Shown here one piece after another: positions 43,734-52,689 of a DNA stretch of 64,000 nt. This DNA is from Glycomyces sp. YM15 (GTDB lineage Bacteria; Actinomycetota; Actinomycetes; Mycobacteriales; Micromonosporaceae), in NCBI RefSeq assembly GCF_016918015.1, contig NZ_JAERMK010000009.1:124001-188000 (forward strand), in the 5' to 3' direction. A program made the translations under genes and the position numbers. The notes under the pieces are model-generated. The model saw nothing but the letters and a program-made list of their open reading frames with translations, had not been told where the DNA came from and searched no databases. Numbering within the stretch: the stretch's first letter is position 1; each line of letters starts with the position of its first letter.

Positions 43734-44426
43734 ATGAGTGAACGATGGTTTGAAGGACCCCTCCTCGGCTTCGACACCGAGACGACCGGGGTGGCGGTGG
43801 ACCGGGACCGGATCGTCCAGGCGGCGCTGGTGAGCGGCGCGCAGCCGGGCGTCGAGACGCCGCGCACCTGGCTCATCGACCCGGGTGTGCCGATCCCGCC
43901 GGGGGCCGCCAGGGTCCACGGGATCACCGACGAGCGGGTGCGCGCCGAAGGGCTCCCCCCGGTCGCGGCCCTCACCGAGGTCGCGTCGGCGCTGCGCGCG
44001 GCCGTCGACGCCGGGGTGCCGGTGGTGGCGTTCCGGGCCGGATTCGACTGCACGCTCCTGTCGTACGAGCTGGAGCGGCACGGCATCGAGCAGCCGGACT
44101 GGGCGCGGATGACGGTCGTGGACCCGTCGGTGCTCGACAAGCGCGTGGACCGCTACCGCAAGGGGAAACGGACGCTGGGGATGACGGCCGCGCATTACGG
44201 TGTGGCGCATTCGGAAGCGCACTCGGCGGCGGGCGACGCGGCCGCCACGGTCGCCCTGGCGCGCGCGATCGGCGCGACGTACCCGGAGGTCGGCGGCATC
44301 ACGGCACGGGAACTCCATGCGGCGCAGGTGCTGTGGCACGCCGAGGATGCCGCGAGCCTGGAGGCGTACTTTCGCCGCAAGGGCCGGGAGGAAGCGGTGG
44401 AGCGGCGCTGGCCGCTGTGCCGCTAG
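43734..44426 (+). CDS. DEDDh 3'-5' exonuclease (DnaQ-like)
   Basis: 230 residues. All catalytic residues present: D14 and E16 (GFDTETTG), D105 (FRAGFDCTLL), H163 and D168 (HSAAGD), the DEDDh arrangement of the DNA polymerase III epsilon family. A short C-terminal helical tail (LWHAEDAASLEAYFRRKGRE) is typical of the actinobacterial stand-alone type. Likely DNA or RNA 3' trimming in the cytoplasm. Start ATG 43734; GTG 43728 is in frame. Divergent from the symporter. Confidence 0.92.
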   Translation: MSERWFEGPLLGFDTETTGVAVDRDRIVQAALVSGAQPGVETPRTWLIDPGVPIPPGAARVHGITDERVRAEGLPPVAALTEVASALRAAVDAGVPVVAFRAGFDCTLLSYELERHGIEQPDWARMTVVDPSVLDKRVDRYRKGKRTLGMTAAHYGVAHSEAHSAAGDAAATVALARAIGATYPEVGGITARELHAAQVLWHAEDAASLEAYFRRKGREEAVERRWPLCR

Positions 44427-44611
44427 AGGCGGGCGGCGTCGGCCGTCGTGCCGCTCGGCCCGTGGCGTCGTCGCCTTCGCGCCGTTCCGCGTGATCGCGG
44501 GATGGGGCTTCCGGCGATCGGCCGTCCGCGAACCCCACCCGCCGCTCGAGGGGAGGGCGGGCCCACCGCCGATCGTGGCAGGGGTCCGGCAGCGAACCGG
44601 CCGAACAACCG

Positions 44612-44647
44612 AATGCGGGCCCCGATCCACTGATCGGGGCCCGCATT
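44612..44647. terminator. very strong bidirectional terminator
   Basis: AATGCGGGCCCCGATC-CACT-GATCGGGGCCCGCATT, sixteen perfect pairs with a tetraloop, between the convergent exonuclease and lipoprotein genes. The other 200 bases of this gap show nothing else. Confidence 0.88.
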
Positions 44648-44677
44648 GCGAGTTCGGTTCGCGTACCGGCGCAGGGG

Positions 44678-45397
44678 TTAGTGGCCTTCGGCCGCTTCCT
44701 CGGGCTCGTAGTACTCGCGCTCGGCGGGTTCCAGGGCCTGGCCGACCGGCAGGCTCGCCGGGATCGCGGTGCCGTCGGAGAAGTGGAAGACCACCTCGAT
44801 GGCGTCGCCGGAGACGAGTTCCTCCTGCAGGCCCTCGATGAGGAAGTACGTGCCGGAGGCGACGCCCTGGTCGAGGCGCACGTATTCGGACGGGGCGATG
44901 ACGATGGGCGCGTAGGCCTCCACACCGTCGAACCCGTCGGCGGCGGGCGCCTCGCCGGTCGCCTCGTCACCGGGTTCCTCGGTGGACTCGCCATCGGCGG
45001 CCGCGTCGCCGGAGGTCGGTTCGTCCGCGGCCTCGCGGGCTTCCTCCATGGCCTCCGCGGCCTGGACGGCGGGGTCGACGTAGGTCACCGTGCCGGCCTC
45101 GGTCTCGATGCTCTCGAGGCTGATCTCCTCGGTGCCCTCGTTGCCGATCCACAGCCGCAGGGCAGCGTCGTCGCCGGCGGCGTAGCCCTCGGCGGACTCG
45201 AATTCGACCTGGAGGTCGCGGAGCGCGATCGTGCCGTCGGCGGAGTCGATGTTGACTCCGGCGATCGCGGACTGCTTGACCTCGGTCTGGGCGCCGACGC
45301 TCGCGCCGCACGCGGACAGAGCGGTCGCAGCGGCCCCCGCGATCGCGATAGCGGCCGCGCGACGCACCGTGATCGCCGTGCTGATTCCCCTGACCAC
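44678..45397 (-). CDS. secreted lipoprotein with PCuAC-like fold, copper ligands absent
   Basis: 239 residues. Lipobox LSAC after an Ala-rich signal peptide. The mature protein resembles copper chaperone PCu(A)C domains: a beta sandwich with LRLWIGNEGTEEISLESIET, YAPIVIAPSEYVRLDQG, and the end GDAIEVVFHFSDGTAIPASL. The His/Met copper motif of that family is missing (only one internal Met), and an acidic linker of about 45 residues is inserted. So the fold may be reused for another ligand. GGAGG seven bases before GTG 45397 sets the start. Confidence 0.75.
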   Translation of the reverse strand: MVRGISTAITVRRAAAIAIAGAAATALSACGASVGAQTEVKQSAIAGVNIDSADGTIALRDLQVEFESAEGYAAGDDAALRLWIGNEGTEEISLESIETEAGTVTYVDPAVQAAEAMEEAREAADEPTSGDAAADGESTEEPGDEATGEAPAADGFDGVEAYAPIVIAPSEYVRLDQGVASGTYFLIEGLQEELVSGDAIEVVFHFSDGTAIPASLPVGQALEPAEREYYEPEEAAEGH

Positions 45398-45825
45398 TGC
45401 TGGTCCTCCCTGAGTTCCGACAGGCATGCTGACGACAGCGTAGACGACGAGCACTCCTCGTTTCCGTTGGCCGGGCGCGAGGCGAGCCCTGGATCTCACC
45501 CGAGCCCGATCAGCGCCCGAACACCTTGCAGCGCAACGGTATCCATCACTCGCAAGCACATCAGGGCAGGTCGCCGCCGCACCGGCGACGCCGGCGACTC
45601 GCACGCGGGCGCCACAGAGGAGCGGCACGCCGGCCGCCCGGGCGGGGCCGGACACGAAAGAGGGACGCAGGCCTCATTTGTCTCCTCTGCCCGCCGCCTG
45701 GAAGCCCAAGGTGCCGTAGAGTAATCAGTCACATACCAATTGACCAGGGAATTCGTGGCGATCCGCTGTCGGGGAAACCCCCGATCCCGTGTTAAGCTGG
45801 ACACAGCGAAAGGGGTTTCGATCCT
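45398..45825. other. intergenic region upstream of carD
   Basis: About 430 bases between the lipoprotein and carD. No gene seen. It contains a short hairpin and a possible carD promoter (45769-45798), and nothing else recognisable. Confidence 0.5.
45769..45798 (+). promoter_or_regulatory. hairpin and -10-like box before carD
   Basis: TCGGGG-AAAC-CCCCGA (45769-45784) is followed by TAAGCT (45793-45798), which fits the actinobacterial TANNNT -10 pattern and lies 28 bases before the carD start. TTGACC further up (45740) is too far away to be its -35. Confidence 0.3.
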
Positions 45826-46323
45826 ATGGGTTTTAGTGTCGGCGAGACCGTTGTCTACCCCCACCACGGGGCCGCACTCGTTGAAGCTGTAGAGACTCGC
45901 ACCATCGGCGGTATCGAACAGGAATACCTCGTGCTGCGCGTCGAACAGGGTGACCTCACGGTCAAGGTTCCAGCCAAGAACGTCGAGCTCGTCGGCGTCC
46001 GGGAAGTCGTCGGCGCCGAAGGCCTCGAAGAGGTCTTCGAGGTGCTGCGCGCGCCGCACACCGAAGAGCCCACCAACTGGTCGCGGCGTTACAAGGCCAA
46101 TGTCGAGAAGCTCGCTTCCGGTTCCCCGCTGAAGATAGCAGAGGTCGTCCGCGACCTCTGGCGGCGCGACCGCGAGCGCGGACTGTCCGCCGGGGAGAAG
46201 CGCATGCTCTCCAAGGCCCGCGAAATCCTCACCGGCGAGATCGCCCTCGCCGAGGACTGCGTGAAGGACGAGGCCGACAACATCCTCGACAAGGTCCTGC
46301 TCTCGGAGGCCCCGGTCAAGTAG
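45826..46323 (+). CDS. carD: CarD family transcription factor
   Basis: 165 residues. Essential actinobacterial regulator that binds RNA polymerase beta and stabilises open promoter complexes. N-terminal Tudor-like RNAP-interaction domain: [40 protein letters not shown]-terminal helical DNA-binding domain: [37 protein letters not shown]. Length and sequence match mycobacterial CarD. AAAGGGG upstream of ATG 45826. ispF follows after 28 bases. Confidence 0.97.
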   Translation: MGFSVGETVVYPHHGAALVEAVETRTIGGIEQEYLVLRVEQGDLTVKVPAKNVELVGVREVVGAEGLEEVFEVLRAPHTEEPTNWSRRYKANVEKLASGSPLKIAEVVRDLWRRDRERGLSAGEKRMLSKAREILTGEIALAEDCVKDEADNILDKVLLSEAPVK

Positions 46324-46351
46324 CCGGTCCCCCGTCAGCACCGCCAACAGC

Positions 46352-46882
46352 GTGAACTTCGAGCACACCGCGGACTCCCACGAACGCGCCAGCGCCAGTG
46401 CGAGTCCCCATACGCCCTTCGTCATCGGGCACGGCACCGACGTGCACCGATTCGACGAAGGCCAGCCATGCCGCCTCGCCTGCCTCTCCTGGCCCGGCGA
46501 GGCGGGTCTGGCCGGGCACTCCGACGGTGACGTGGCCGCCCACGCGGCCTGCGACGCCCTGCTCTCCGCCGCCGCACTCGGCGACCTGGGCTCCAACTTC
46601 GGCACCGCCCGGCCCGAATGGGCCGGCGCCTCCGGCACCGCGCTCCTCACCGAGACCGCCCGCCGCGTCCGCACCGCGGGCTGGTCGATCGGGAACGTCT
46701 CCGTGCAGATCATCGGCAACCGCCCCAAGATCGGCCCCCGAAGGACCGAAGCCGAGACCGCCATGGCCGCCGCCGTCGGCGCGCCCGTCCGACTCTCCGC
46801 CACCACCACCGACGGCCTCGGCTTCACCGGACGAGGCGAAGGTCTGGCCGCGACCGCGGTAGCGTTGCTGTACCAGCACTGA
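46352..46882 (+). CDS. ispF: 2-C-methyl-D-erythritol 2,4-cyclodiphosphate synthase
   Basis: 176 residues. MEP isoprenoid pathway: makes the cyclic diphosphate. Metal and substrate motifs intact: [41 protein letters not shown] and [14 protein letters not shown]. The N terminus has about 20 extra residues; GTG 46352 has no clear ribosome site, so the real start may be elsewhere. It directly follows carD; ispD, which often sits between carD and ispF, is absent here. Confidence 0.95.
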   Translation: MNFEHTADSHERASASASPHTPFVIGHGTDVHRFDEGQPCRLACLSWPGEAGLAGHSDGDVAAHAACDALLSAAALGDLGSNFGTARPEWAGASGTALLTETARRVRTAGWSIGNVSVQIIGNRPKIGPRRTEAETAMAAAVGAPVRLSATTTDGLGFTGRGEGLAATAVALLYQH

Positions 46883-46903
46883 CCGCCGTTCGGAAGTTAT
46901 CCC

Positions 46904-47728
46904 ATGGACGCAGACCCCACCCGCCGCACCGTCGAGGAATACCTCCAGCGCGCCGAGATGCTGTACGAACTCGGCCAGGTCCTCGACGCCCGAGCGGAAG
47001 CCGACGCCGCCCTGCGCGTCGACCCCCTCGACCCCGACGCCAACGCCATGGCGGCCGCCTGCGCGCTCGCCGCCCACGACCCCGACGAGGCGCTCACCTA
47101 CGCCGGAGCCGCCCTCGCCCACCGACCCGAGCACCCCCGCGCGATGATCACCCGCGGCTACGCCCTCGCCGACGCCGGCCGACGCGACGAAGCCCTCCAG
47201 GTCGCGGCCAGCATGCTCGACCTCGACCGCGAATCCTGGCAGCACCACGTCCACTACGCGCTCATCACCCGCCGCGCCGGCGCGGGCCAGCCCGCCCTCG
47301 ACGCCGCGTGGAACGCCGTCAACCTCGCCCCCTCACAGCCGCGCACCCACCTCGCGCTGGCCGCCATCGCCGAGAGCCTCGCCATGGACGACCTCGCCAG
47401 ACGCTCCCGGAAGGCCGCCGCCGACCTCGGACCGGAACAGAACGGCGTCCCCATGCCCGCGATGCCGACCGACGTCCAACGCCCCCCGCGCCGCTGGGTC
47501 GACGCCGACCCCGACGACCCCGAATGGCGCCAGAAGATCCTCGGCCAAGGCATGTTCCGCGGCGCGCTCGGCCGGTCGATCCTGCTCGGCGTCGCCGTGG
47601 CCTCCGCGCTCCCGGCCCTGTTCGGCAGCGCGATCGACACCGGCGCGCGACTGTGCTTCGCCCTCATCGCCGCCGCCGCATGGGTGGGATGGTTCACAGT
47701 TCTGCGCAGGCACCGCAACCCCGAGTGA
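46904..47728 (+). CDS. tetratricopeptide-repeat membrane protein
   Basis: 274 residues. Five or so TPR units (EEYLQRAEMLYELGQVLDAR, DALTYAGAALAHRPEHPRA) in 10-180, a Pro-rich hinge, then two C-terminal membrane helices (ILLGVAVASALPALFGSA and LCFALIAAAAWVGWFTVL), ending RRHRNPE. Likely a membrane-tethered scaffold facing the cytoplasm. 21 bases after ispF and probably in the carD operon. No specific partner recognisable. Confidence 0.8.
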   Translation: MDADPTRRTVEEYLQRAEMLYELGQVLDARAEADAALRVDPLDPDANAMAAACALAAHDPDEALTYAGAALAHRPEHPRAMITRGYALADAGRRDEALQVAASMLDLDRESWQHHVHYALITRRAGAGQPALDAAWNAVNLAPSQPRTHLALAAIAESLAMDDLARRSRKAAADLGPEQNGVPMPAMPTDVQRPPRRWVDADPDDPEWRQKILGQGMFRGALGRSILLGVAVASALPALFGSAIDTGARLCFALIAAAAWVGWFTVLRRHRNPE

Positions 47729-47783
47729 CCTTTCACGCGCGGCGCTCGTTAGTCCTTCACCACGAACTTTGGAGGACGAGCTA

Positions 47784-48878
47784 GTGACGACGTGCTGGGT
47801 TCCCGGGGCCGACGAGAGCCTCTACAACATCCACAATCTCCCGTTCGGGGTCTTCTCGACCGCCGACGAGACGCTGCCGCGGATCGGCGTGCGCATCGGC
47901 GACCAGATCCTCGACATGCACAAAGCGGTGCTCTCCGGCGACTGCCAGACCTGCGCGGCCTGCACCGCCCTGCGCGACCCCGCCCTCAACCGGCTCCTGA
48001 CGCTCGGCAAAGGAGCGTGGAAGCAGATCCGGGCCCAAGCCCAGGAAGCGCTGACCGAATCGAGCATCCAGGGCGTCGCGACCAACTGGCTCACGCCGCT
48101 GAACGAAGCGATCATGCACGCCCCGCTCCTGGTCACCGACTACGTCGACTTCACCATGCGCACACCCGACGCCGCCCGGATCCACCCGCGCGCGTCCAAC
48201 GGCCGGGCCTCGACCCTCATCCCCTCCGGGATGGACCTCGTGCGCCCCGCCGGGCACCGCCGCGGCGACGACGGCCAGCCCGTGTTCGGGCCCACCCGGG
48301 CCCTCGACATCGAAGCCGAAGTCGGCTTCCTCATCGGCGGCGAATCCGCCCTCGGACACCCGGTCTCCCCGGACGCCTTCGAAGAGCACGTGTTCGGCGC
48401 GGTCCTCCTCAACGACTGGACCGCCCGCGACTTCGCCGAACTCGAGACCGACGGCCTCGGCCCGTTCGCCTCCAAATCGTTCGCGACCTCCATGAGCGCA
48501 TGGGTCACCCCCATCGAAGCGCTGAACGCCGCCCGCACCGCCGCACCCGAACCCAACGCCGACATGGCCTCCTACCTGAAGGAGTCCGACCGGTACGGAT
48601 TCGACCTGCACCTGAACATCGAAGTGAACGGCGTCGCCGTCGCCGGCGCCGACTTCGCGGAGTCCTACTGGACCCCCGCGCAGCAGCTCGCGCAGCTCAC
48701 CGCCGGCGGCGCGCTCCTGCGCGCCGGCCTGCTGTACGGCTCCGGCGAAGCCGTCACCGGACAGTTCAACCTCCAGAACGGCGACACCGTGAAGGTCACC
48801 GCGACCGCCCCGGGCCCGCGCGGCACCACCATCGCCCTCGGCGAAGTCGAGACCCGCGTCCTGCCGTCCATCACCTGA
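47784..48878 (+). CDS. fahA: fumarylacetoacetase
   Basis: 364 residues. Last step of tyrosine/homogentisate breakdown, cutting fumarylacetoacetate to fumarate and acetoacetate. N-terminal domain: ESLYNIHNLPFGVFST; C-terminal FAH fold: YVDFTMRT, IHPRASNGRASTLIPSGMDL, AEVGFLIG metal-site acid, AVLLNDWTARDFAELET and GLGPFASKSFATSMSAW. GGAGG eight bases before GTG 47784 sets the start. Slightly short for the family. The other pathway genes are not adjacent. Confidence 0.94.
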   Translation: MTTCWVPGADESLYNIHNLPFGVFSTADETLPRIGVRIGDQILDMHKAVLSGDCQTCAACTALRDPALNRLLTLGKGAWKQIRAQAQEALTESSIQGVATNWLTPLNEAIMHAPLLVTDYVDFTMRTPDAARIHPRASNGRASTLIPSGMDLVRPAGHRRGDDGQPVFGPTRALDIEAEVGFLIGGESALGHPVSPDAFEEHVFGAVLLNDWTARDFAELETDGLGPFASKSFATSMSAWVTPIEALNAARTAAPEPNADMASYLKESDRYGFDLHLNIEVNGVAVAGADFAESYWTPAQQLAQLTAGGALLRAGLLYGSGEAVTGQFNLQNGDTVKVTATAPGPRGTTIALGEVETRVLPSIT

Positions 48879-48911
48879 CCGGCATCCAGGCGAACACGCC
48901 TGGAACGCGAA

Positions 48912-48943
48912 CCGGCCGGTACCGCGGGCGCGGTACCGGCCGG
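48912..48943. terminator. bidirectional terminator
   Basis: CCGGCCGGTACCGC-GGGC-GCGGTACCGGCCGG, fourteen perfect pairs, between the convergent fumarylacetoacetase and RidA genes. Confidence 0.85.
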
Positions 48944-48954
48944 GAAACCACCGA

Positions 48955-49437
48955 TCAGACCAGAACGGTCTTCGCACTCGGGGCGAGCTCCACGATCAGC
49001 TCCACCTCGACCGGAGCGCCCAGCGGCAACTCGGACACGCCGACCGCGCTGCGCGCGTGCCGCCCGGCCTCCCCGAAGACCTCGCCCAGCAGCTCCGAAG
49101 CGCCGTTGACCACCTTCGGCTGACCGGTGAACCCGGGCGCCGAAGCCACGAAACCGACGACCTTCACGATCCGCACCACCTGATCGAGCGGCGCGATCGA
49201 GGCCACCGCGGCCAGCGCGTTCAACGCGCAGACCCGAGCCAGGTCATAGCCCTGCTCGGGATCGACCTCCGCGCCGACCTTCCCGGTCGCCACCAGCGAA
49301 CCGTCGACCATCGGCAACTGCCCCGAGGTGTACACGTAGTCCCCGGAGCGGACGGCCGGCTGGTACGCGGCCAACGGCGGCACCACCGCCGGCAGCGAAA
49401 GGCCCAGGCGCGCCAGCGCCTTGTCCACATCGGTCAC
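48955..49437 (-). CDS. RidA/YjgF family protein
   Basis: 160 residues. RidA-fold proteins hydrolyse reactive enamines or imines or act as chaperones. VRSGDYVYTSGQLPMVDGSL and GEVFGEAGRHARSAVGVSELPLGAPVE-type end are typical of the longer RidA-like group (Rv3678c type). The canonical catalytic Arg near the C terminus is replaced in this subgroup (ARSAVGVSEL contains an Arg but in altered context), so deaminase activity is uncertain. AGGAG eight bases before GTG 49437. Two bases after the DUF4177 gene. Confidence 0.9.
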   Translation of the reverse strand: MTDVDKALARLGLSLPAVVPPLAAYQPAVRSGDYVYTSGQLPMVDGSLVATGKVGAEVDPEQGYDLARVCALNALAAVASIAPLDQVVRIVKVVGFVASAPGFTGQPKVVNGASELLGEVFGEAGRHARSAVGVSELPLGAPVEVELIVELAPSAKTVLV

Positions 49438-49439
49438 CG

Positions 49440-49598
49440 CTACTGCTCCTTCTTGCGCTTGAAGTACGCCACGAGCTGCTCCGAGTTCTGACCGGGCAGG
49501 ACCGTGACCAGCTCCCAGCCCTCGTCCCCGAAATTGTCGAGGATCATCTTCGTGTTGTGGATCAGCAGCGGCGCGGTGAGGTACTCCCATTTCTCCAT
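49440..49598 (-). CDS. DUF4177 small protein
   Basis: 52 residues, starting MEKWEYLTAPLLIHNTK with GDEGWELVTVLPGQN and ending FKRKKEQ: the compact DUF4177 fold. In Mycobacterium the corresponding small gene (Rv3678A as I recall) also sits next to the RidA-like gene and the ArsA-like pair. Start at ATG 49598 because the longer reading frame adds an unrelated leader. Function unknown. Confidence 0.85.
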   Translation of the reverse strand: MEKWEYLTAPLLIHNTKMILDNFGDEGWELVTVLPGQNSEQLVAYFKRKKEQ

Positions 49599-49720
49599 GC
49601 GCCCACAGTACGGCGTCTTGATCAGGAGGCGTCGCACCGCTACGCTCAGAGTGCGTCGCCTCCCCCGAAGTCCTTACGGTGCGCCGACTCGGACCGCACC
49701 AGTCGAACCAGGGAGTTCCC

Positions 49721-50350
49721 GTGTCGTCAGACACCAGTGCGCCGTCCTCGACTGCGCCGTCCTCAACCGCGCCCTCTTCAAGAAGCGCGCCGGGCGGCGG
49801 ACGTGCCGCCGAACCGACCAACATGGACGCGGCGGCCGCACCGCCCGAGATCCCCGAGCGGCGCGTCCAAGCCGCGGGCATGCCCGGCCGCCACGAACCG
49901 CCGCGCCGCGAGCCGGGCCGCCCGTGGACCTGGGCCATCACAGCAGCCGCCGCCGCGTTCTGCGTCGCGCTCGTCCTCGGCGCGATGCGCCTCTACACCG
50001 GCGTCGACGACGTCACCGACACCCCCGTGCGCACCGTCGACGCGTTCCTCGAAGCACTCCTCGACCAGCGCGACGCCGAGGCCGCCGCCGACTGGCTGTG
50101 CGCCGACAAAGCCGACCGCGACCTCAGCGAAGCCGTCGCGACCCTCGCCGACACCGACGGCGGGACCGGCGAGTTCGCCTGGGACGAGGTCACCGAGACC
50201 GGCCGCTCGGTCGGCGCGGCCACCGTCGCCGCCGAGATCCGGATCGGCGAGGCCGGCGCGTTCTCCCAGCCCGCGACATGGGTGTTCTCGCTCGTCGCCG
50301 AGGAAGGCGACCCGCAATGGCTCATCTGCGGGATCACGGCGGCAGACTAG
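49721..50350 (+). CDS. single-pass membrane protein with NTF2-like extracellular domain
   Basis: 209 residues. A Ser/Pro/Thr-rich cytoplasmic tail with repeated STAPSS units, one helix (WAITAAAAAFCVALVLGAMR) and an outer domain of about 120 residues (VRTVDAFLEALLDQRDAEAA, WVFSLVAEEGDPQWLICGI) that fits DUF4878/NTF2-like folds. GGGAG five bases before GTG 49721. It is 10 bases before the ArsA-like pair, so probably in one operon. Role unknown. Confidence 0.8.
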   Translation: MSSDTSAPSSTAPSSTAPSSRSAPGGGRAAEPTNMDAAAAPPEIPERRVQAAGMPGRHEPPRREPGRPWTWAITAAAAAFCVALVLGAMRLYTGVDDVTDTPVRTVDAFLEALLDQRDAEAAADWLCADKADRDLSEAVATLADTDGGTGEFAWDEVTETGRSVGAATVAAEIRIGEAGAFSQPATWVFSLVAEEGDPQWLICGITAAD

Positions 50351-50360
50351 ACTCCGATGA

Positions 50361-51329
50361 ATGACAGCCTCAGCGTTCCCGGTGCCTCGCCTGCACATCG
50401 TCACCGGGAAGGGCGGCACGGGAAAGACCTCGGTCGCCGCCGCGCTGGCGCTGGCGCTGGCCGGGACGGGCAGGCGGGTCCTCCTGGTGGAGGTCGAAGG
50501 GCGCCAAGGGATCGCGCCGCTGTTCGAGGCCCCTTCGCTCGGTTACGAGGAGCGGCACCTCGCCGCGGGCCTCGACGGCGGGGAGGTGTTCGGGCAGTCG
50601 GTGGACGCCGACGAGGCCCTCCTCGACTACCTGACGATGTTCTACCGGCTCGGCTCGGCCGGGAAGGTGCTCCAGAAGTTCGGGGCGATCGACTTCGCCA
50701 CGACGATCGCGCCGGGCCTGCGGGACATCCTCCTCACCGGCAAGCTCAAAGAGGCCGTGTCGCGCAGCGAGTCCGGGCGGATGACGTACGACGCGGTGGT
50801 GCTCGACGCGCCCCCGACGGGCCGGGTGGTGAAGTTCCTGAACGTGACCGTCGAATCGGGGCGGCTGGCGAAGACCGGCCCGATCGGGAAGCACTCCCGG
50901 TCGGTCGCGCGGATGCTGCACTCCTCGCTCACCGCCGTCCACGTCGTGACGACCCCCGGGGCGATGCCGGTGCAGGAGACCGTGGACGCGTACAAGGAGC
51001 TCATGGCCGCCGACCTGCCGGTCGGGCGCCTGGTGCTGAACAAGGTCGCCGGCGCCAAGGCCGTGGAAGTGGGCGCGGAGGCGATCAGGGCGGGCCTGGA
51101 ACGGGCCGGCCTGAACCCCGACGACGCCCTCGTCTCCGGCCTGGTCGAGGAGTACGCGGCGGCGAGGACGGAGATCGAGTCGGTGGACGCCTACCGGGAC
51201 CGGCTCGAGCAGCTGGGCCGCCCCGTCGAGGAGCTGCCGCTGCTGCCCGAAGGGGTCGACCTGTCCGGCCTGTACCAGCTCGCCGGCGAGCTGCGGCCCG
51301 GCGTCATGGGAGAGCGACGCCATGTCTGA
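50361..51329 (+). CDS. ArsA/Get3-family ATPase, first of pair
   Basis: 322 residues. Walker A GKGGTGKT at 16-23, with the signature Lys at 17 of the deviant Walker A of ArsA/Get3/MinD proteins; switch region LDAPPTGRVVKFLNV; VHVVTTPGAMPVQETVDAY. No membrane helices or Cys triads for arsenite. Matches the mycobacterial Rv3679-type gene, whose product pairs with a second ATPase (next gene). The next gene overlaps the end by eight bases. Cargo unknown; anion transport is an old label, not evidence. Confidence 0.9.
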   Translation: MTASAFPVPRLHIVTGKGGTGKTSVAAALALALAGTGRRVLLVEVEGRQGIAPLFEAPSLGYEERHLAAGLDGGEVFGQSVDADEALLDYLTMFYRLGSAGKVLQKFGAIDFATTIAPGLRDILLTGKLKEAVSRSESGRMTYDAVVLDAPPTGRVVKFLNVTVESGRLAKTGPIGKHSRSVARMLHSSLTAVHVVTTPGAMPVQETVDAYKELMAADLPVGRLVLNKVAGAKAVEVGAEAIRAGLERAGLNPDDALVSGLVEEYAAARTEIESVDAYRDRLEQLGRPVEELPLLPEGVDLSGLYQLAGELRPGVMGERRHV

Positions 51330-52446
51330 GATCCCCGCACTCGACGTCGACGCCCTGCTTGGCGACGAGAACAAGCACGTGATCGCCTGCTGCGGTTCGG
51401 GAGGCGTCGGCAAGACCACGACCGCCGCGGCCCTGGCGCTGCGCGCGGCCGAGGTCCACGGGCGGCGCACGGTGGTGCTGACGATCGACCCGGCGCGGCG
51501 GCTCGCCCAATCGCTCGGGGTGGAGTCGCTCGACAACGCCCCGAAGGCGGTCACGGCCGCCCGCGGCGGGTCCCTCGACGCGATGATGCTCGACATGAAA
51601 CGCACGTTCGACGAGGTCGTGGCTTCGCACACGACCCCGGAGCGGGCGGCGGAGATCTTCGCGAACCCGTTCTACCAAGCGGTCTCGTCGACGTTCTCGG
51701 GCACGCAGGAGTACATGGCGATGGAGAAGCTCGGCCAGCTGCGAGCGACCGGCGAATGGGACCTCATCGTGCTCGACACGCCGCCCTCGCGCTCGGCCCT
51801 CGACTTCCTCGACGCCCCCGCGCGGCTCGCCCGGCTGCTCGACGGCCGCGTCATCCGCCTCCTCTCGGCCTCGACCCCCGGCGCACGGCGGTCGATGCTC
51901 TCCCTGATGGGCGCGAGCGCCGCGGTGTTCACCCGGGTGTTCAACAAGGTCCTCGGCGGGCACCTGCTCACGGACGTCGCCGAGTTCACCGCGAGCCTCG
52001 AGGACACCTTCGGCGGCTTCCGGAAGCGGGCCGAAGCGACCTTCCGGGCCCTGCAGGACGACCAGACCTCGTTCCTGGTGATCGCCGCCCCCGAGCCCGC
52101 GGCCGTGGGCGAGGCCGTGTACTTCACGCGGAGGCTCACCGAGGAGCGGATGCCCCTCGACGGGATGATCCTCAACCGGCTGACCCCGGTCGCGGCCGAC
52201 CTGACGGCCGAACGGGCCCTCGGCGCGGCCGCGTCCCTTGAGGAGGACGACGCGGACGACCCGGTCGCGGCGGTCCTGCGCACGCACGCGGATCTGGCCC
52301 GGCGGCGGGCCGCTGAAGAGCGCGTCGCGGCCCGGTACGCGGCGGCATGCCCGGAGGTCCCGCAGCGCTGGCTGCCTGCGCTGGGCGTCGAGGTCGTGGA
52401 CCTGGACGATCTGCGCGCCTTCGGCGCGGTGGCCGCGGGCGCCTAG
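51322..52446 (+). CDS. ArsA/Get3-family ATPase, second of pair
   Basis: 374 residues. Walker A GSGGVGKT at 25-32; the signature Lys is replaced by Ser26, unlike in the first partner. Other parts: VVLTIDPARRLAQSLGVESL (switch I), IVLDTPPSRSALDFLDAP (switch II), FLVIAAPEPAAVGEAVYF. Resembles Rv3680. The pair likely forms a heteromer with one full and one altered nucleotide site. The start overlaps the previous stop. whiB and ponA2 follow, as in mycobacteria. Confidence 0.9.
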   Translation: MSEIPALDVDALLGDENKHVIACCGSGGVGKTTTAAALALRAAEVHGRRTVVLTIDPARRLAQSLGVESLDNAPKAVTAARGGSLDAMMLDMKRTFDEVVASHTTPERAAEIFANPFYQAVSSTFSGTQEYMAMEKLGQLRATGEWDLIVLDTPPSRSALDFLDAPARLARLLDGRVIRLLSASTPGARRSMLSLMGASAAVFTRVFNKVLGGHLLTDVAEFTASLEDTFGGFRKRAEATFRALQDDQTSFLVIAAPEPAAVGEAVYFTRRLTEERMPLDGMILNRLTPVAADLTAERALGAAASLEEDDADDPVAAVLRTHADLARRRAAEERVAARYAAACPEVPQRWLPALGVEVVDLDDLRAFGAVAAGA

Positions 52447-52601
52447 GCACCGGCCTGTGCGTCCGGCCGGTCGCATTCCGGTCCCCGTTCGCCGGTGGCG
52501 GCCCGTCGAGCCGTGTCCGGTGCGGTGAGGGCCTCGGTTCGGTCGGGGCGCGGTTCTGGGTGTTCGCGGTCGGGTGTTCGCTCGGGCCCGGTGGGTTCGG
52601 T

Positions 52602-52634
52602 GCGGGCGCCTCGGCTGGGTGCCGAGGCGCCCGC
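52602..52634. terminator. terminator 1 of convergent region
   Basis: GCGGGCGCCTCGGC / GCCGAGGCGCCCGC, fourteen perfect pairs with a five-base loop. Confidence 0.8.
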
Positions 52635-52663
52635 GTTCACCTCGCGAGATGTTCCGGCAGGAG

Positions 52664-52689
52664 CCGAGCGCGGGTGCACCCGCGCTCGG
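52664..52689. terminator. terminator 2 of convergent region
   Basis: CCGAGCGCGGG-TGCA-CCCGCGCTCGG, eleven perfect pairs with a tetraloop. Confidence 0.75.

Noticed and set aside
50361-52446. Arsenite efflux pump (ArsA) label
   Set aside because: No arsB, no metal-binding Cys sites and the mycobacterial-like gene order argue against arsenic transport.
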